Part shown: in pieces, positions 50,542 through 61,604 of the stretch
How the letters are laid out: the number at the start of each line of letters is the position of its first letter
Numbering within the stretch: position 1 is the stretch's first letter
From: Lucifuga dentata
Lineage: Eukaryota > Chordata > Actinopteri > Ophidiiformes > Bythitidae
Assembly (NCBI GenBank): GCA_014773175.1
Contig: VXCM01001402.1
Coordinates: 1-64,000 of the forward strand
DNA: 64,000 nt
Reading direction: 5' to 3'
Made by a program: the position numbers and the translations under genes
The notes under the pieces: model-generated
Databases searched by the model: none
What the model saw: only the letters and a program-made list of their open reading frames with translations
What the model was told of the DNA's origin: nothing

Positions 50542-50994
50542 CAATGCCTCTACCACCTCAGGCGACTCAGGAAGTTTAAAGTGACACCCCTCATTTTGAA
50601 GTTGTTCTACACCGCAGACATCAAGATCATCCTGACTGGAAGCATCACCACCTGGTATGGGAACTGTACTGTACAGGAGCAGAAAGTCCTGCAGTGGGTG
50701 GTGTGTTCGGCTAAACACACCATCAGGTCTTCCCTTCTGGCCCTGCAGGATATTTATGCCAGGAGGTGCATGACCAGGCCTCTCAGCATCAAAAAAGACT
50801 CCACCCACCCCGGACACAGACTGTTCAGGCTGCTGAGGTCAGGAAGCACCTCTGCAGCCACAAGACAAGGACTGAGAGTCAGGAAGAGCTTTTATCCTCA
50901 GACAATAAAACTCCTCAACAGCAACACATGATGGACCATCTACACACCTGCTTCCCTTCCTTTTCTCTTGCACATCCTTTCTACTTCTCACACA

Positions 50995-51091
<97 letters not shown>

Positions 51092-51440
51092 TCTCTCGCA
51101 CTAATACTAAACACACACACACACACACACACACACAAGGACAGTCATCTGTAGCTGCATTTGCGCTGTGTACATCACTATTTTGTACATATTTATTGAT
51201 ACTCATATACATACATTCTCCTGCTAGTTGGTTGTAAATAGATTGCATACTTATACATTTTTAATTCTTAATTTTGCTCTTGTTGCCTTCCTTATTTTAT
51301 TTATTTATTTTTTTATTTTATCATATTTTTTATACTTAAGAAGCACAGTCTGGGGAACCTACCAGAAAAAGCATTTCACTGTTGTTATATGGTTACATGT
51401 GACAAATAAAACTTTGAAACTTGAAACTTTTAAACTTTCA
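50542..51440 (+). pseudogene. 3' end of an L2-like LINE (ORF2 C-terminus plus 3' UTR)
   Basis: An open stretch at 50542-50931 reads LYHLRRLRKFKV, ILTGSITTWYGNCT, ALQDIYARRC and KDSTHPGHRLFRLL. It ends with FYPQTIKLLNS just before the stop. These are the C-terminal motifs after the polymerase core in fish L2/CR1-type non-LTR elements. It is cut off at its 5' side, so it lacks the endonuclease and the catalytic YADD box. The downstream part is swollen by microsatellites (50995-51137). The element then closes with AAGCATTTCACTGTTGTTAT and short ACTTTGAAACTT-type terminal repeats near 51410-51430. It is a dead 5'-truncated insertion, yet the peptide is little damaged, so it is fairly young. Confidence 0.85.
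50995..51137. repeat. Compound (GTCT)n-(CT)n-(GT)n and (AC)n microsatellite
   Basis: GTCT units, CT run, GT run to about 51092, then (AC)n at 51110-51137, inside the 3' UTR of the LINE remnant. Confidence 0.95.
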
Positions 51441-53489
51441 ATATTTAGCAGCCAAACCAGAGTTTGAAGCTCCTCTCAGTCATTGGAGTGCTCCTTGAAA
51501 GCATTTAAAATATATTTTTCCCATGTAAGTACTGAATCCAAAATGAATAGTGGCAGTTGAGTTATGTCTCATTGCATATTTACGACAATCTGATGAAGCT
51601 GAAATACTGTCACTGGATAAGTATCCAGGAGGTTAAAAAAAAAAAAAAAAANAAAAAAAAAAAAAAAGACCTCTTTTTATTTGAATTATCCTTTGAAGCT
51701 AGTACTACCTTTAAAGGTGTCATATTGTAGAAAACAGGACAAAAAAATACTAGGTACTGTAAATTAGGGACCCAATTAAAACAGAAAAAGGCACTACTAA
51801 TTGTATAAAGACATTGTGAGGGTGATTATCACAAAGACAATCCAGAAAACATGTTTAAAGTTAGAAAATTTAAAGAGAAAAGATCCCTCAATCAAATAAT
51901 GATGGAACCCTGCAGTTGACGACAGATATGCAACACTGGGTCCACTTTCTATTCTTGGCTCTATAAGCAGACAGTGTCCTGAACCAAGATATTTTACAAT
52001 GAGCCAAAGAGGATCATAAATCAGATAAAAACAAATCGGTTAATGAATATCAGTGCAAAACAGTGAAATAAAATTGAGGAATAAAAAAGCAAATGATGAG
52101 ATGATAACTCTGAGATGATATTTTGTCTCTGAGTTTCTTGAAATATTTTTAATTCAAACTCCCTGAATAAGCAGTGTCAGTCTGTATTTTTTGTATTCCT
52201 GCATATTCCCTCTCTAAGTGTCATTATTTTGCCTTTCTGCTACTTCATGTCACCATGTGTCACCCCAAGCAAACACACAGACAAACTAAAAAAGGATAAA
52301 ACTCTACTTTATCCTGAAGTTTCATTCCTTCCTTATTGATTTTACATCTTCGTCTTCCTCCTCTTGCTTCGCTGCTCCCTCGCACACTCTTGTTTTGATT
52401 TTAAGATAAGACTTTCTCTCTATATATGCCCTTTTCTGCTTCTACATCTTTCACTCACTACCTGCGAGGTCGACTGTCACATTCCATCAATGAGTCGGCT
52501 CAGTGATGTGAGTCGGATTTGGAGTAGGCGGGTTCCTCAGTCTACCATTAGGCTGTCTTGGAGGTTAGACACAGTGTATCAGAATGACAGAAAAATTACT
52601 TCAGTTTCTCCATTTCATCTGCAAACAACTTGAGGAGGAAATAAATCTGTTATAATTTTTTATAATAAACCATGTTCAGATTGCTGGTTTGAACAGGTTG
52701 TGCAGTATTTAATTTCAGTCTTATTTATGTTTGGTTATTTATGATCTCAAATAATGGAATACACACTAATTTCTAATTGTTAAAAATAAAAATGACTTTA
52801 GGGATATTATTTCATGTGATTATGAATACGGAACATTCATTATTTAACCTGATACAAGGTTCGGCCTATCAGTACACCTACTGCCAATAAAGAAAACTCT
52901 TCTGGTTGTTTTTGGGTTTTGTTTTGGTTTTTTTTCTTCCATTTTTAACAGACTTTTAAAGGCTACAGAGCTGGACAGGGCTGCAGTTATTTTGCCCATT
53001 TGAAAATTGCATTTAAAAGTTTTCTTTAAAAGTTTGTTTAAAGTTTTCATAACCTTGCTGTTCATGTAGAAACTCAATAATCTCATGCCATTCTGTAAGG
53101 TTATGTTATGCCCGACAGTTCAAACTATTTCAGCTTTGTGTCTGAGAAATCACATCAGGTTGATATGGCAAACCAAATGGCTCTGAATACTGCAGTATCC
53201 ACGGTTCTCAGTGGCATAGCCATGGAAACATATTCTGAACCAGGTGTACTGAAACAAAAGGGGGGTACATACAGTATATACGCTTAACTAAAAATACTGG
53301 TAAAATACTGTATACTTTGAGGCTTGACTATGTTGATTTGCACTGTCCATGGTGCTGAACACCATGCCAATCGTAACAATGGGTCACAGGGCCAATTTCA
53401 AGTTTAGATTTAAGACATACTGTACTTATAATTTCAAGATTTAATATTACAACCACAACAAACTATTTGAAGCCTGCAGCTCTGGGCTT
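51441..53489. other. Noncoding
   Basis: Oligo-A at 51635-51667 with an N at 51652. Otherwise AT-rich without a recognisable gene. Confidence 0.6.
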
Positions 53490-53696
53490 TTAAAGGACCA
53501 CACCAATGATTTTTCATGTTTAAGTCAAATAAATACAACCTGCACACATGCTAACCGTTTTCTAAAACATGCTTCCAAAGTGTTAAATTTTAGAATTTTT
53601 TTTCCTACCTTCCAGACTGCCATTGGTTTCACTTCACAGTAGTATAAAAATCAAATTGTAGAGACTTGAAACATGCTTGAGATTACCATCACAGCG
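53490..53696 (+). mobile_element. MITE with TTAA ends: left part
   Basis: Starts TTAAAGGACCACACCAATGA and includes CCTACCTTCCAGACTGCCAT and TTGTAGAGACTTGAAACATG, collinear with the other copies. It breaks off after GATTACCATCACAG. Confidence 0.75.
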
Positions 53697-55522
53697 ACTT
53701 CTTTCCTATGTTTTCATGTATACAGTATGAACTTTAACTGACTTTTTATCAGTGAATTTGATTGTTTTCAACACAACATCACGTCATATCACTGTTTATA
53801 CTGGTGATGCAACCAAGATAGTTTCATCTCCAGGCGAGCCTTAGAAGTACGCACAAGTCAGAAAATGATTACAACTTTGATTTCCAGAACCCAATCGGTC
53901 TGAAAAGATACCCTCCAAATTCACTCCATTCATTCTCTTATCGTCTTGCCTGTACAATAAAAAAACACAGATTACATTTTAATCACACTATTAACTGTGA
54001 TAAGGAACAGATTTTGTATGATAATGCTGACTTATATTTAACCTTCAGCCACTCTGTCCCTTCACATTTATTACCTTATGCTCTCACCCTTTTCCTCAGT
54101 CCTCGATGCATCGCGTTACCTTGGTAAACGGCTATGGGAGGCAGGAACCTTTGCCACAGGCAGGCACTCGCTCACTCTCTGAGCCTGATCACTAATTCAG
54201 TCAGATCAAAGGTTATCCACTCAGGGCCCATTTATGACAATGACATCCTGGGCTTGTCAGCATCAGTATGTCAGACAGGCAGGAAGTCTGATGCCTGTCA
54301 TTGTTGAGCAGCTTCAACCTTTCACATATTTTCAACACCATCATTAGCTGCTCTTTGGTCTATGTTCACAATTAAAATAGAACACCGACTTCAACACCAG
54401 TTCTTGTCCTGATTGTCATAAATATGCACATTTCATCATATTATCCAAGGAAAATAATCTTATTAAGTGCCTCATCCACGTAATTACTTTCAAGATAATT
54501 GGTTTTGATTTCTCTTGGTGAGGTTTTCAGTCTAGTTTTCTGTCTAGAAACAAGTCTGAAAAGTCGATTGGATAGTTGACAAATCAATATTCCAAAAATA
54601 TATTATTTAAAAATAATTGGTGGGTTTCATATTTTAAAAATTACACTAAATATATGAATTTTTAACAAGCCATATAATTCCAAAAGGCTTGTCTTCTTAA
54701 AACAAGCAAAAAAAGAAAAAAAAAAAATTACTAGAGCAGTGAAATCATTCGAACTTGTTTCCAATACATTTCAGTCTGGTTCACAGATTTTCTAGACATG
54801 GGTATCCAACCCATGAAACAAGGCAGATCATTGCACTAAAATCAAGAGAATCACATATGATTTCTAGAATATTCCTCCATGTAATGGAGGAATATTCATG
54901 TCATGTAATCCATGTTTGAGTCACATACACTCCCTCTGTGATGCCTAAATAAAGGTATCATCCTATGATGGCCTCAGCAAAGAGGACATGATGTCATACA
55001 TGAAAAATTTTACATTCTTGGAGATCAATGAATCTTTTAACTAAAATCTCAACCAACCAACTGAAAGAACATAAATGCCACAGGAGGAGAGCCAGAGCCT
55101 TCACAGAACACAAGTCATAAATACAAATATATTCAACAAATAAGTATTTGTTTCTGGACTTTCTAATGAACCAAAAAACTGAAGAAAATAAAAAACAGTA
55201 CTATTGTTTTATTCTATCATGCTTTGGGAAAAAGTGAGCCTTGGATTCAAGCAGCCAACTTAAAAATGAAATCTACAAATTTCTGTCTTACCGCAGTGAG
55301 AAGTACAGTAATTACACAAAACTCACAAAAAAATCTACAATCTAAAATTAAGTGGCTTCTGATGCCTCATTTTTTCTACACTGATATAATTTAGAACATT
55401 TGTTCTTCAACCAGAAAATATAAACAGGCAACAAACTGAAAACATTTTGATTTGCCATTTAAAAAGGGCACAAGGACAGAAAGGCCATGGGTGTTTGTCT
55501 TTCTCTCTTTCTCATAACACCT

Positions 55523-55523
<1 letters not shown>
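53697..55523. other. Noncoding
   Basis: No gene recognised. A perfect hairpin lies at 54867-54897. Confidence 0.6.
54867..54897. repeat. Perfect 14-bp hairpin, 3-base loop
   Basis: Arms 54867-54880 and 54884-54897, loop GTA. Confidence 0.85.

Positions 55524-55566
<43 letters not shown>
55524..55566. repeat. (CA)n microsatellite
   Basis: About 21 CA units. Confidence 0.95.
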
Positions 55567-55569
<3 letters not shown>

Positions 55570-55957
55570 CCTATATATGATACAGGTTTGATGAATATGC
55601 ATCACTTTCCTGATAACACAAACAGAACTAATTTGAGAAAGAAGCCATGAATTTACTCTTTATCATCTAAAGTCACATTGTATTTACTTCCTAAACTTTT
55701 AATGAGCCTCTGGAGAAAAAAAATGCTGAGCAAGCATTCAGCAGCAAACTTATTAGGTTAATTATTCACTTTAATTCATAATTAGCCAGTGATCAATTTG
55801 GTTTTATGAGTAAAACTGCTTCTTATTTTTATAACTTTGATGCAAAGCTCCTCGCCACCTTCATTCACTCACAGTCTGTCAATCTGACTCATCAATACAA
55901 AACATTATAATGATATACACACAAAAGTGGACCAGTATAGTTCCCTTGTAAAACTGC

Positions 55958-56363
55958 TTAAAGGAGCACGCCATTGATTTTGTATGTTTGAGCCCAATAA
56001 GCTATTAAAATCAATTTGTAGACTTGCATTGTGTTTGAAATAGGTAATCCATCACAGCAAACCAAATGTATGTCTTATTTTTGTGAAAGTTACTTAATTT
56101 ACTGCAGCTGTACGAATGAAAATGTATGTCTCCGCCAGAGAATATAGTCCCAGGAGCAGATGGCTTTTACCAAGAAAGTTAACTGTGTTGCAAGCAAAAC
56201 TGAATTTTAAGATGGGTGTATCACCTGAACATTTGATTTTGAACAATTAGAAGATTTGGAAAAATAACACAAAAATTAAAATACGGTTTTATATTTTGGA
56301 AAATGACTGGCGGGTAGTATTTATTGGGCTCAAACATGCTAAATCACCAGTGTGGTCCTTTAA
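55958..56363. mobile_element. MITE with TTAA ends: internally shortened copy, both ends present
   Basis: Starts TTAAAGGAGCACGCCATTGA and ends CACCAGTGTGGTCCTTTAA. Relative to the 40165 copy it lacks about 100 bases after CCCAATAA, but it keeps the ATGTATGTCTCC, AGAATATAGTCCCAGGAG and GTGTATCACCTGAACATTTG blocks. Confidence 0.8.
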
Positions 56364-59300
56364 AAATGCATTAAAATTATGTTCTTGTTTTTCACTGTAT
56401 GTACAAAATATCCACTTTGTGTTTGTCTGTTATTGGATTCTAAACAAAATCCTATTTTCTTAAAGTATGTATGTATATATATAATAGAAAATAGTGTGGG
56501 TTAGCCCTGTTGCTGTGTGGAAAATGTATCGCCCTTCATCACACCTCTGATCAAAGCCTCCATGTGTCGCTATCTGAAGGCTTCATCACTGTGAAACCTG
56601 GAGGAGTCCTTTCTCCTCTACAGCTTTCATACACTCTTGAGTGTCACAGAGCAGCAGTGTGACAGAACTCCAGCATTGTGACTGAGGGAGGTGAAGTCAG
56701 TTTGGAGGTTTCTCCCATGAGGGGATGTATGGGGGAGGTGGCTGCTCCTGCTGGCATGATGTAGTAGGGGGAATATGGCTCTCAATGCAAGTCTGTCATT
56801 ACAGAAGCCTGACTGAGTTCCAGAGCCGTGGCTGAGGGTGGTGAAGCAGGAGATGACAGGAAATATGAGGGAGTTTGATGTTACTGAAGTATCAGACAGG
56901 GTGTGATGGAGCTCCAGGCCGCTGGTTTACACTGGTGATGCTAAACATTATTGGCAGCTGCAAACAGTTGTTGCCACACAGAGACGCTATCGGTAAAGCT
57001 GGTAGTAACGCCATATGAAGGTGATGTTAATTAAAAATAATGAACTGTGTGGGTTTACCAACCATGATAGGAACATTTATCAAAGCTAAACATAATGCTA
57101 ATTTAGATCAATAAAGTTTCAGTTCACCGCTGAGATCATCAGTCTCTTCCTGAAGGAACTACTGGATCCAAAAATCATTTGTCTCTTTTTAATTTCAATT
57201 TGTTAATTTTTAGATTTTTTTTTCTTTTAATGGGATTTTTTTCTAAATCCATGTGGGATTTTGTATCTAACATATCTAATTGATCTATCTGTTGTATTTC
57301 TTTATTACCTGAGCAAATGAATTCACATCACACCATAAAGCATTATCGTTTTCCCATGGCTCGCATAACAAATAACAAGAGATAAACTATAAGAACTATG
57401 ACAACAAACAGAAGAGGATGAAGATCAATCAACTATAACAGATACTTGAAATATACTATAAATAAAATAGATTTATTGAACTCTACATTTCTAACAGCAG
57501 TCTCTGTGGAAGTGGAGCGCATCCACTGTGTCATCCATTTAAATTCAACCATAACAATATGAGTTTAGTAATATGAGGAGATTCTTCCCCATTTTAGCGC
57601 AATCCTTATGGGTATTACTGAAAGTAAGCATCAATAATTATGTTTCCAAGATAAATTGGACATAAGTAATGAAAAGAAAATCTATTTAAATTCAACACCG
57701 ATTCCATTATGTCTAATTGCGTTAAATTGTCGTATCTCTCATTCTCCATTTAGAATGTATCCTTGAGAGAGAAAAATAATCCAGATCTGCATAAAATGAA
57801 GCTGTTCCAAATACACGGTCATTGTATTTGAATTATTTTCAATGGTTTATCCTCTCTATTATACTCTTTGGACATGTTCTCAACACAGAGCCTGATTATT
57901 TTGTTGTGACTAAAATCATGCCATTAAAACACAAAGCTTCATATTTAGTTTAGAAACAACATTTATTGACATAAGAAATGCCAGTTGTGCTTGTTGAAAC
58001 CACGAGTCATGCTACTTTAAAGGTATCTTTCTATAAATCTTCCAGCTTTTGGAAAATGCACACAGGTGTACAGTAACCCTGTGACCTCCCTCAAGCATTT
58101 ATCTGCTTTATGAAGAGCTTGATATGGTTTCTACTGTCTCAGTCCCTGCAGGGAGCTGCAGAAAAATGTCAGGTTAAGCTGTGTTGGATAGTCACCTCAG
58201 GATAAAAGGACTGACTCTGGAACCATGTAAGAGCCTGTTCAAACATGAGCCCACAGGGATCTGAGCTGTGTGATATTATGAATACAAAGCATATCTGCTT
58301 GTATTGAGCTTTACTCACTTTCAGATACTTACTTCACTGGAATGTGGCATATATTTGAGTGGATGGCTGGAAAACTGTGCAATTTTGTGTGGATAACAAC
58401 ACCTCTGTGCATTTCCAAATAACCAATCAGCCTGGAATTGAAGCCCATGCAGAATGAAAAAAAATAATCATTGATAAACATGTTTCTTTAAGTTTATCAT
58501 TGACTTTCCCATGAGAAAATGAAGAGCAATGAAGGGAAAGAAATCAGAAAAATCGGTATTAATAATTAAATGTTAACAGTTGACCAAACAGCAATCACAG
58601 TAAGCCTCTAATAGGTGTGGCAGAATATTCAGAGTAATGCATACAGCAGCTCTGCCAATATAATTGCTAATAAAATCTCATTGTAATTACAGGCAAATCA
58701 TTTAGAGATTAACACAAGCTACTGTGCCATTATTACAGATTTTATATTGCTGCTTATCTGGTACTGTATGTTTATTTGATTCCTTTCATGCATTTTAGAC
58801 ACGTGATTAAAATGCATGAGAATGTTGATCTTTAACCCTATGCTATCAAAAATTCAATCTGCTTAAGTTTCTATGAGCAGGGTACAGAGGTACAGAGGTC
58901 CAGATTCACTAAGACTGTGCTGCAGGAACAGTTTGCACATTTTTTTCTGCTGCTAGCTTTGCATCTTATTCTCTCAGTAATGCATGCAAATCACATTTAA
59001 GCAGCACACGAATCCCTGCAAAGAGGAATACACAAGCAAATATTCCCTTTCATCTATGTAAATTATGTGCTTCATCTGTTAGGCTAATCCACCAAGGCAG
59101 GTAATCTCTTGTCCTGAAGAGTCTCTTTTATTCTTCTGCTCTGATTTAAAGCAGATTGAAAACTGTCTTTCTAACCTGCCTGACTGATTGTATTGATATT
59201 GTAAAGACTTGGCTGACACTTTAATGTGAATGGCCTCACCTTCATATACAATTTTTTTGAACAAAGATTTATATATCACCATGACATGTGCACAGAGGAC

Positions 59301-59402
59301 TGAATGAGCAGTCAGACTTTCTGATTTGGTGTTATTACTGCTTGTGAAGTGAAGTGGTAGCTGGTCACATTGACTCAGTGCCACCCACAACTACAAGATT
59401 TG
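56364..59402. other. Noncoding, with one GC-richer block
   Basis: 56490-57010 is richer in GC than its surroundings. It has loosely inverted ends (GTTGCTGTGTGG against TTGCCACACAGAGA), so it may be another old MITE. 58540-58760 contains many TAATTA/ATTA motifs without simple repeats. No gene recognised. Confidence 0.45.
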
Positions 59403-59462
59403 GATGCAATGCAGCAAAATTATCAAATACTGGATGCAATACAGCAAAATTATCAAAAACTG
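59403..59462. repeat. Near-perfect tandem duplication, 2 x 30 bp
   Basis: Units GATGCAATGCAGCAAAATTA... at 59403-59432 and GATGCAATACAGCAAAATTA... at 59433-59462 differ at two positions. Being a multiple of three it keeps the overlapping open frame (to 59684) open, but that frame has no recognised family. Confidence 0.85.
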
Positions 59463-61506
59463 AAGGCCTGTGGTGCCTTGAGCAAGTCACTACAGGCACC
59501 ATCTTACAAGCTCAACAAGTATCATGAACCATTTAACAAGAGCAGAAAACTGGAAAAACCTGTTTCTGTCTTCTTCAATGACATCAAACTGTTTGTGGAC
59601 TCCCATTCTGACTGGATTAATGGATTCATAGGAAGGACAAGAGGACAGACATTGTGTCATGGATTTTCAGGGGCAAAGCTTTGAGGTATTTCTGCCCTGG
59701 TTACTTCAGACTGCAGAGATTACACTGTGGACACAAATCAGTGGACACAAATCAGTGCAGGAGTGTGGAGGAAATTAAGTTTTCAAAGCCCAGCAACCCA
59801 AATGCCTTTGTTCTCCCGGAATTCTTCTCTCTGACAATACTTTAAAGTCAGCAAACCCAGGTGGGATCTAAAAATAGCAACACAACCATCGTTTAATGCT
59901 ATTAGTTCCACCTGTGAATTTCCTGTCTATGGCACATTACCATCACTCAGAGTTGACTAGTGATAATTAATTCTTATACTGAAAAGATTGGAAAACTCCA
60001 TAAATAAACAAATTAAACACTACATCAAGTATGCTTGCAGGCTCTGAGTTTGGAAAAGGCTTCAAATGGGTTTTCCAGTTTAAACCCACAATTACCATTT
60101 CCTTAAGGAACAATGCAACTATACCATAAAACCAGGTTTATGCTTAACACGTTGTGTGGAAAATGTGACGAAATTGTAGCCAAAAGAGCAATTTTTGAGG
60201 GTCGCTCATGGACCATTCAATTTTTGTGGACAGTCTGATTCGGCACCGTCTGTATCCACATTTGTGTTTGTGTTAAGCATTAACAACGCCTAAGTTTTCA
60301 TTATATTATACTTTTACTATTGCTATTATATTGAGCTGAATCTATGAATTTGAACCATTATATTCTACCTCACCGGGTTTTTATTTTATTTTATTTTTCA
60401 AAAATGAACGTCTTCAATATTAAAAATTTGGATGAAAGGTTTGCTATATTTAACTTACTGTACTTTCATGAACTCCAGCTTGTCTGCTTTTTTCCCTCTT
60501 TTCAATTTGTACTACTGAAAACACTGATTGAGCTGTACTGAATATCAGCTGACCTTGTCTAATGTAAAATATAGTGAAAAGTTTATTCTCATAGCAGGTA
60601 CTAAAGTCTGGTTTAAAGGTATTTTTTGTGAACATCTTTAAAAATGGTACAAACAGCCATTCAAGTTCAAATCTGAGCACTGCTCTCCCCTCAGTGTGAA
60701 TTATGCAATGTGCCTTCTTGAAAACCTGCACTGTAAAAGGACTTTCATACTGCTTTGTCTCTCTGTACATGAAAGAAATAAATGGAAACAAGCAAATATT
60801 TTCCCAATAAAAATATATCTAGTTTTCACGATCCTTTGCTCTCATTAGTATAAAACACTACAGTGATCAAACAGAAAAAGATCAAATAAGGTGACTGCAG
60901 CGATTCCAGGATTGTTCTCTGCTTTAGACTTACTATCATTATGATTGCATATCTGTAAAAGTAAATGTTTCAAACAAATATTGCACTGCAAAACCCAAAG
61001 CCAAAGTTTGGATTCTTTTCAAAGTGAGCAGCTACAAGCATTGGGACATTTCCAGTTCCTTTAACTCAAAGATCTCCAGATCTCCATCAGCCAAATAAAC
61101 TTCACAGCACATATAAATTATCAGGTTTAGTCATATCTCCTTTTAAAAAGTATAACTGTCACAACTGTTTAAGGCAGTCATCCTCAAAATCTGAACTCCA
61201 GTCCAGATCCAGGCCGAACCACAACTGTCTCCAGACTCAGCAAATTCTACTTTTCATATGAATTTGATAATATTTGTATTATCTGCGAGATATCGCTGCG
61301 ACACAACAAGTCAAAATTCTCCACTTTCCCCACTACCCCGCTACGGAGAAAGACCGAATGTCCAACTGCACTGTCCCCCCAAACACCTTAAATTCCCCAT
61401 AAAATTTAGGATCCCAATCTGCCCCTGGTTTGACTGAATTTAATTAATGGACCGTGGTCTTATTGAAATTTTAAGATTTGTGTTTGAGTATACCCCTGGT
61501 TTAAGG
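59463..61506. other. Noncoding or unrecognised
   Basis: 59463-59845 contains two overlapping open frames and a second small tandem duplication (GTGGACACAAATCA, about 59728-59755). It could be a decayed gene or retroelement piece, but I recognise no motif. The remainder is AT-rich. Confidence 0.4.
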
Positions 61507-61604
61507 GATTGATTGAAAAATCAATCAATGTGAGATTGATTGAAAAATCTGTTGGGGGTTGATTGAAAATCAATCTCTGACTCATTGTATGGAGCCTATG
61601 AGTC
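61507..61604. repeat. Cluster of GATTGATTGAAAAATC palindromes
   Basis: Three related TTGATTGA...TCAATC motifs (61507-61529, 61535-61549, 61559-61574) are followed by ACTCAT...ATGAGT about 61580-61603. The arrangement suggests local duplication of a small palindrome. Confidence 0.6.

Noticed and set aside
50766..51248. Arg/Glu- and Ser/Leu-rich open frames on both strands
   Set aside because: Translations of the (CT)n, (GT)n and (AC)n microsatellite.
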